In this document: positions 6,112-9,535 of the stretch, one piece after another | Layout: every line of letters begins with the position of its first letter | How positions within the stretch are numbered: the first letter of the stretch is position 1 | NCBI GenBank assembly: GCA_016213125.1 | Contig: JACRBR010000310.1 | Location: forward strand, 1 to 9,535 | Direction: 5' to 3' | Source: Chloroflexota bacterium | GTDB lineage: Bacteria; Chloroflexota; Dehalococcoidia; DSTF01; JACRBR01 | Length of the DNA: 9,535 nucleotides | Made by a program: the position numbers and the translations under genes | The notes under the pieces: generated by a model | Seen by the model: only the letters and a program-made list of their open reading frames with translations | Told to the model about the DNA's origin: nothing | The model's database searches: none

Positions 6112-7851
6112 ATGCTTCTCCGACTGTCTTTGGCCATTCTCTTTCTCTCTGCGCTCGTCGTAGCTTCCTACGGCGGGCGGAACGCGCCTGCATTAGCCAC
6201 AGGACAGACGATCACCACCATCGCAGGAACCGGAACGGCAGGATTTTCCGGCGACGGCGGGCCCGCGAATAGCGCCGAGATTAGCGACCCCGGAGGCCTC
6301 GTCGTCCTGGAGCGTGCCGGTCTACCCACTGATATCTACTTCTCCGATACAGGCAATTGCCGCGTGCGGTTGATATCCGGAGCAACGGGACTAATTTCGA
6401 CCGTCGCCGGTGACGGAACTTGTGCGCTCTCGGGTGACGGCGGACAGGCAACTTCTGCTCGCCTCAATCAACCGAGGGGCCTCGCGATCGACGCCGCAGG
6501 CAACCTGCTTATCGCCGACACCGGTAATTGCCGCGTGCGGAAGGTCGACGCTCTAACGGGCACCATCTCCTCCATTGCCACAGCCTGCGCCTGGGGGGTC
6601 GCGCCGGCCACCAACGGCCATGTATTCATCGCAGAGGCTGGCACGACCTGCCGAATCACCCTTGAGGATGGAACAGTGGTGGCCGGCAACGGATTCCTGT
6701 GGGATTGCGGATTCGATGGCGACGGGCAGAACCCACTCTTGACCGCCCTGAATCAGCCCCATTCAGTCACTCTCAAGTCTGACACGGTCTATTACATTGC
6801 CGACACCGAGAATTGTCGGATCCGGCGATATGTGGCGAACTCGGATTCTATCGAGACGTTCGCGGGTAACGGGACATGCGCCCAAGGGCCGGATACAACA
6901 GATCTGGTTGGGAATCCGCTGGATCGCCCGAGTGCGATTTTGCGGGAAGGTGACGAGTATCTGTTCACCGAGGGATGTCGCGTGCGCCGGATCATCGCGA
7001 CGCTCTTCGTAACAAACGTGATTACTTTGGCAGGATCAGCATCCTGCGGATACTCTGGAGACGATGGCGACCCGCTGTTCGCTCAATTGAACGCGCCCGC
7101 AGCTGCAGATCGCGATTCGTACGGCTGGCTCTACATAGCGGATAGCGCGAACAACCGAATTCGTAAGGTGTTCGATCCGTCCACAGATCCAGACTCCGAT
7201 AATGTGCCAACCGGTGTAGATAACTGCTCATTGAGCAGCAACCCCAGCCAAGTCAACACCGATCGCAACTTCACCGACAACACGCCACCATCCACACAGG
7301 ACGACTACACATGGATCAATTCCGACCCCGCCGGGGATGCGTGTGACGCTGACGACGATAACGATGGGCTGAGTGACGCGGCCGAGGCGAGCGGATGCAA
7401 TGGGTCAGGCCCGCTAAATGCGACCAATCCTGACACGGATGGAGACCTGTTCCTTGATGGACCCGAGTGCACCCTTGGCACGAATCCGAATAATGCGGCG
7501 ATTAAGCCGAGTCTTGCGGCGTGCGCCGCGTCAGGCGATGCCGACGGTGATCGGATCTCAAATCAGATCGAGGTCTGCAAGTACAACACAAATCCCAACA
7601 ACACAGACACGGACGGCGATCAGGACGGCAACCCAGCCGGCCTCGCCAAGGATGGCTGCGAAGCCGCATCCCTTAACAACGACCGTGTCGTGAACTCAGC
7701 CGACCAGTTGCTGATGGTCAACGAGATCAACCGGGAACCGACGCCAAGCCTTCGTCTCCGCAGCTACGACATCAACAGGGACGGTTCGGTGAACTCAGCC
7801 GACCAACTTATCCAAGGCCAGTTCATCAGCACCCCCGGGCAGTGCCCTTGA
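6112..7851 (+). CDS. secreted NHL-repeat propeller protein with TSP3-like and dockerin-like C-terminus
   Basis: This 579-residue protein starts at ATG 6112. Residues 1-30 are a signal peptide (Arg4, a hydrophobic core 5-18, likely cleavage near ALA-TG). Residues 32-353 contain about six NHL-type repeats, recognisable by IADTGNCRVRKV (134-145), IADTENCRIRRY (229-240) and IADSANNRIRKV (342-353), preceded by loops such as AGTGTAGFSGDGG; these should fold as a beta-propeller. Residues 359-507 are Asp/Asn-rich thrombospondin-type-3-like calcium-binding repeats (GDACDADDDNDGLSDAAE, 408-425). Residues 521-572 form two dockerin-like half-repeats that share VNSADQL. The second (DINRDGSVNSAD) is canonical; the first (LNNDRVVNSAD) is degenerate. 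The likely site of action is outside the cell or on its surface, in binding rather than catalysis. No sorting motif is visible. Its codon use is richer in A/T at third positions than in the flanking genes. Confidence 0.87.
   Translation: MLLRLSLAILFLSALVVASYGGRNAPALATGQTITTIAGTGTAGFSGDGGPANSAEISDPGGLVVLERAGLPTDIYFSDTGNCRVRLISGATGLISTVAGDGTCALSGDGGQATSARLNQPRGLAIDAAGNLLIADTGNCRVRKVDALTGTISSIATACAWGVAPATNGHVFIAEAGTTCRITLEDGTVVAGNGFLWDCGFDGDGQNPLLTALNQPHSVTLKSDTVYYIADTENCRIRRYVANSDSIETFAGNGTCAQGPDTTDLVGNPLDRPSAILREGDEYLFTEGCRVRRIIATLFVTNVITLAGSASCGYSGDDGDPLFAQLNAPAAADRDSYGWLYIADSANNRIRKVFDPSTDPDSDNVPTGVDNCSLSSNPSQVNTDRNFTDNTPPSTQDDYTWINSDPAGDACDADDDNDGLSDAAEASGCNGSGPLNATNPDTDGDLFLDGPECTLGTNPNNAAIKPSLAACAASGDADGDRISNQIEVCKYNTNPNNTDTDGDQDGNPAGLAKDGCEAASLNNDRVVNSADQLLMVNEINREPTPSLRLRSYDINRDGSVNSADQLIQGQFISTPGQCP
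7690..7805 (+). repeat. 17-bp exact direct repeat encoding the two dockerin-like halves
   Basis: GTGAACTCAGCCGACCA occurs at 7690-7706 and again at 7789-7805, 99 bp apart (33 codons, in frame). Both copies encode VNSADQ. Identity at DNA level suggests a recent duplication or conversion of the calcium-binding half-repeat. Confidence 0.85.
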
Positions 7852-7859
7852 GTCCGACG

Positions 7860-7893
7860 GGGCCGCCGGCAGGTATCAAGTCGCCGGCGGCCC
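7860..7893 (+). terminator. stem-loop after the NHL gene
   Basis: GGGCCGCCGGC (7860-7870) pairs perfectly over 11 bp with GCCGGCGGCCC (7883-7893) around a 12-base loop. It begins 8 bases after the stop codon. No T-run follows, so it is either a T-less terminator, a 3'-end stabiliser or a pause site. Confidence 0.6.
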
Positions 7894-7961
7894 GGCCCGC
7901 TTCCGCCCCACCAAAGGCTTCCCAGGGGACGGCGTCAGAACTTGACGATCCGGCCAAGTTC

Positions 7962-8024
7962 CCTCCCACCTCTCACCTTCAATGTCCCCCAACGACCAGC
8001 GCCCAACGACCAACGACCAGATAG
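7962..8024. repeat. second heptad-periodic array (CAACGAC type), no gene attached
   Basis: Nine consecutive 7-base steps can be read from 7962. CAACGAC occurs exactly at 7990, 8004 and 8011, with the relative CAGCGCC at 7997. Degenerate C-rich units CCTCCCA, CCTCTCA and CCTTCAA (7962, 7969, 7976) precede them. The pattern of sharp units at one end decaying at the other resembles the arrays around the four-helix-bundle gene, though the unit sequence differs. No such gene is adjacent here. Confidence 0.6.
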
Positions 8025-8059
8025 CGACATCCTTTAACACCTCACGCCTCCTTTGTTCA

Positions 8060-8089
8060 TTGACACAGGTTCGGGGCGGTTCGTAAGAT
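8060..8089 (+). promoter_or_regulatory. sigma70-type promoter of the cohesin-protein leader
   Basis: TTGACA (8060-8065) is followed after 18 bases by TAAGAT (8084-8089), a 4-of-6 match to the -10 consensus. The spacer contains GGTTCG twice, exactly 10 bp apart (8068 and 8078), one helical turn, which could be a regulator site. Transcription would start near 8096 and run into a leader of about 290 bases. Confidence 0.6.
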
Positions 8090-8095
8090 CCCTTT

Positions 8096-8383
8096 CAAGT
8101 CTCGGGTAGAATTGCGCAGGGTTAGCTTCGACGGCGCCGCCCTGCGCCGGGCCCGGCCGGAGGTGGCACCGGCGGGGATCCGTCAGCTCCCACGTTCTGC
8201 ACAGACGTAGCAGGAGGCTGCCCAACCGCACGGAAGCGGGTGGTTCGTCGTACGAGCAAAGAGTCCGCGGGGGAGCGCGGCCTGGCTGGCAGGCTTCGTG
8301 CTCCCCCGTTTCTATCCCCGGACCCCCGCCCGGGCAGATATGGCACAGGTTCGCGAGGCGTTTGACAGCGTGAAGGGTGTGGC
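8096..8383 (+). ncRNA. long structured 5' leader, attenuator or riboswitch candidate
   Basis: This stretch has no supported gene but several strong helices. They are GCGCAGGG (8114-8121) with CCCTGCGC (8140-8147), CCGC/GCGG around ACGGAA (8226-8239), a GCAG/CTGC hairpin near 8210-8222, and the terminator-like hairpin at 8268-8308. The order promoter, folded region, terminator-like hairpin, start codon is that of a regulated leader. I could not match it to a known riboswitch, tmRNA, SRP or RNase P core. The leader class and ligand are unknown. Confidence 0.4.
8268..8313 (+). terminator. terminator-like hairpin inside the leader
   Basis: CGGGGGAGC (8268-8276) pairs over 9 bp with GCTCCCCCG (8300-8308). 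A nested 5-bp helix GCCTG/CAGGC (8280-8284 with 8290-8294) stacks inside. The hairpin is followed at once by TTTCT (8309-8313). It lies about 70 bases upstream of the GTG start at 8384, so it would block that gene unless antiterminated. Confidence 0.6.
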
Positions 8384-9535
8384 GTGAACCGAACCTCGCG
8401 GCTGGGCAGGGCGTACGGCGGCTGGCTCCTGGGCCTCCCCGTGCTCCTCGCCGTCTGCGCCATCCTCGCCGCCGCTGCGTTCCTCGGTCAGGCGGCGGTC
8501 TCGACGCGGACGCCCGCCAGTGCGGCGGGGACGGGCACGATGCGCATCGAGCCGGGGATCATCCAAACGACAACCGGCCTGGACTTCCCTTTCTCGGTCC
8601 ATGGCGATAGCACCGCCGAACTGGGCGCGTGGGAGTTCACTTTGCAGTACGACGCGACGCTGGTTGCCTTTGTCAGCGTTGCGCCGGGCCCCTGGACGTC
8701 CAACCCCATGCTTTGTCCGCCTCCCATTACCAATGTGAACCTTGGCGTAGGGTCGATTCGCTTCGGGTGTACGTCGTCCGGGCCAAACCCGATCGGTGAC
8801 AAGGAACTAGCACAACTCACGTTCTCGGCGATTTCACCGGCAGCTGCGACAACCAGCATTTCGTTCTCATTTGCCCAAATGTCCGACAATGGGCTGCCAG
8901 AGACGAGCATCGACGTCATTAGCGCGAGCCCCGCGCTGGTGATCATCCAGGACGCGGGTGGCACGCCGCAGGCGACGTTCACGCCGAGCATGACGCCGAC
9001 CATCACCAACACGCCCACGATCACGAACACGCCAACGCCTGAGCCGACCGGCGTCGCGCCGCCCGGCGCCTGCGGGCCCGCGATCGCCGCCGCGGTCTGC
9101 ATCACGCCACCGGCGCAGAACGGAAACGTGAACGTCCCGCACACCATCGACGTGCAGATCGAGGATGTCTCGCACGTGCTCGCGTTCGACATCACGCTGG
9201 GCTACGACCCGCTGTATTTCAACTCCGACGCCTCGACCATCAGTACCGTTCCCGGTCCGTTCCTTGGTAGCACCGGACGCTCCGTCGCCTGTCCGCAGGT
9301 GGTGAAGACAGGCACTTCGGTCCGGCTTGCGTGCATCACCCTTGGCCCGGAGTTCAGCCCGCAGACGCCGAATGGCATTAACGGCGCTGGGGGAAGCGGC
9401 ATCCTCGCGACGTTCACGCTCCTCCCCTCGCAGGAGGGCGTCACCACACTCACCGTCGAGGACGTGACGGTCCTCATCTCCAATCCGGTGTATCGCGACG
9501 CCATACATGAAAACAACGTCGGTCCGGAGATCGTC
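8384..9535 (+). CDS. secreted protein with two cohesin-like domains, C-terminus off the window
   Basis: The frame is open from GTG 8384 to the window end (384 codons, no stop). It is the first start codon after an in-frame stop at 8363, with AAGGG at 8373-8377. Residues 1-48 are an export signal with an Arg-rich start and a long hydrophobic core (14-38). Residues about 51-188 form one cohesin-like beta-sandwich (AWEFTLQYDATLVAFVSV at 82-99, then LAQLTFSAIS at 142-151). Residues 194-222 are a Thr/Pro/Asn linker with TPTITN and TNTPT units. Residues 229 onward form a second cohesin-like domain (VLAFDITLGYDPLYFNS at 265-281, GPFLGSTGRSVACP at 291-304, SGILATFTL at 338-346). Paired Cys in each domain (111/129 and 303/317) suggest disulfides. 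Cohesin domains bind dockerins or act as adhesion modules; binding to the upstream dockerin-like protein is a testable inference. Confidence 0.85.
   Translation, partial: MNRTSRLGRAYGGWLLGLPVLLAVCAILAAAAFLGQAAVSTRTPASAAGTGTMRIEPGIIQTTTGLDFPFSVHGDSTAELGAWEFTLQYDATLVAFVSVAPGPWTSNPMLCPPPITNVNLGVGSIRFGCTSSGPNPIGDKELAQLTFSAISPAAATTSISFSFAQMSDNGLPETSIDVISASPALVIIQDAGGTPQATFTPSMTPTITNTPTITNTPTPEPTGVAPPGACGPAIAAAVCITPPAQNGNVNVPHTIDVQIEDVSHVLAFDITLGYDPLYFNSDASTISTVPGPFLGSTGRSVACPQVVKTGTSVRLACITLGPEFSPQTPNGINGAGGSGILATFTLLPSQEGVTTLTVEDVTVLISNPVYRDAIHENNVGPEIV

Noticed and set aside
8120..8260. tmRNA or SRP RNA, suggested by TTCGACGG and CGGAAG motifs
   Set aside because: The remaining diagnostic parts (tRNA-like ends, peptide-tag frame, SRP helix 8 loop) are absent.
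8195..8310. c-di-GMP-I (GEMM) riboswitch assignment for the cohesin leader
   Set aside because: A GCAAAG hexamer and a GGAA-type loop are present, but the conserved ACGCAAAGCC block and the matching upstream joining segment are not. The similarity is too weak to name the class.
8488..9195. Minus-strand frame with a hydrophobic Val/Gly run that looks like a membrane segment
   Set aside because: The run is the complement of the Thr/Pro/Asn linker of the cohesin protein. The plus-strand frame has two coherent domains and a signal peptide.

Overview
The window is GC-rich and gene-dense, and it looks like a fragment of an uncultured Chloroflexota-like bacterium. That assignment is an inference. 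It rests on secreted cohesin-like domains joined by Thr/Pro-rich linkers, a membrane protein with a long Thr/Pro tail, an NHL/thrombospondin-type-3/dockerin-like secreted protein, and an aminoglycoside-phosphotransferase-family kinase of the acyl-CoA-metabolism type. No rRNA or tRNA is present to confirm it.

Layout. The 5' end of a PAS-domain sensor gene runs off the left edge on the minus strand (1-335). A 189-bp divergent intergenic region with a perfect 10-bp inverted repeat follows. On the plus strand come an APH-family kinase and a small DUF6285-like protein whose start overlaps the kinase stop (525-1999). The pair resembles the LvaA/LvaB 4-hydroxyacyl-CoA kinase pair. A Nudix CoA-pyrophosphatase-type gene follows (2033-2587). 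Next is a compact cassette (2588-3114): a four-helix-bundle (S23/IVS-type) gene between two arrays of a 7-bp repeat (consensus GGGACAA) in inverted orientation. The cassette fills the gap between the stop codons of the convergent Nudix and GGDEF genes.

On the minus strand lie a membrane diguanylate cyclase (3115-4296) and, upstream of it, an unusual single polypeptide (4414-5817). This joins an ECF-type sigma factor, a zinc-finger anti-sigma-like domain, one membrane helix and a Thr/Pro-rich tail. Divergent from it, behind a good sigma70-type promoter, is a secreted NHL propeller protein with calcium-binding repeats and a C-terminal dockerin-like pair (6112-7851). A 532-bp non-coding region then holds a strong stem-loop, a second degenerate heptad array, a second TTGACA promoter, and a structured leader that ends in a terminator-like hairpin. 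The leader precedes a secreted protein with two cohesin-like domains that runs off the right edge (8384-9535).

How it fits together. The left half is metabolism (acyl-CoA or CoA derivatives) plus signalling (PAS, c-di-GMP). The right half is envelope sensing and secreted proteins that may interact through cohesin/dockerin contacts. The strongest candidates for something undescribed are the heptad-array/four-helix-bundle cassette (with a possible array-only relative at 7962-8024), the membrane-tethered sigma factor, and the attenuator-like leader before the cohesin gene. All functions are read from sequence; no searches were run.
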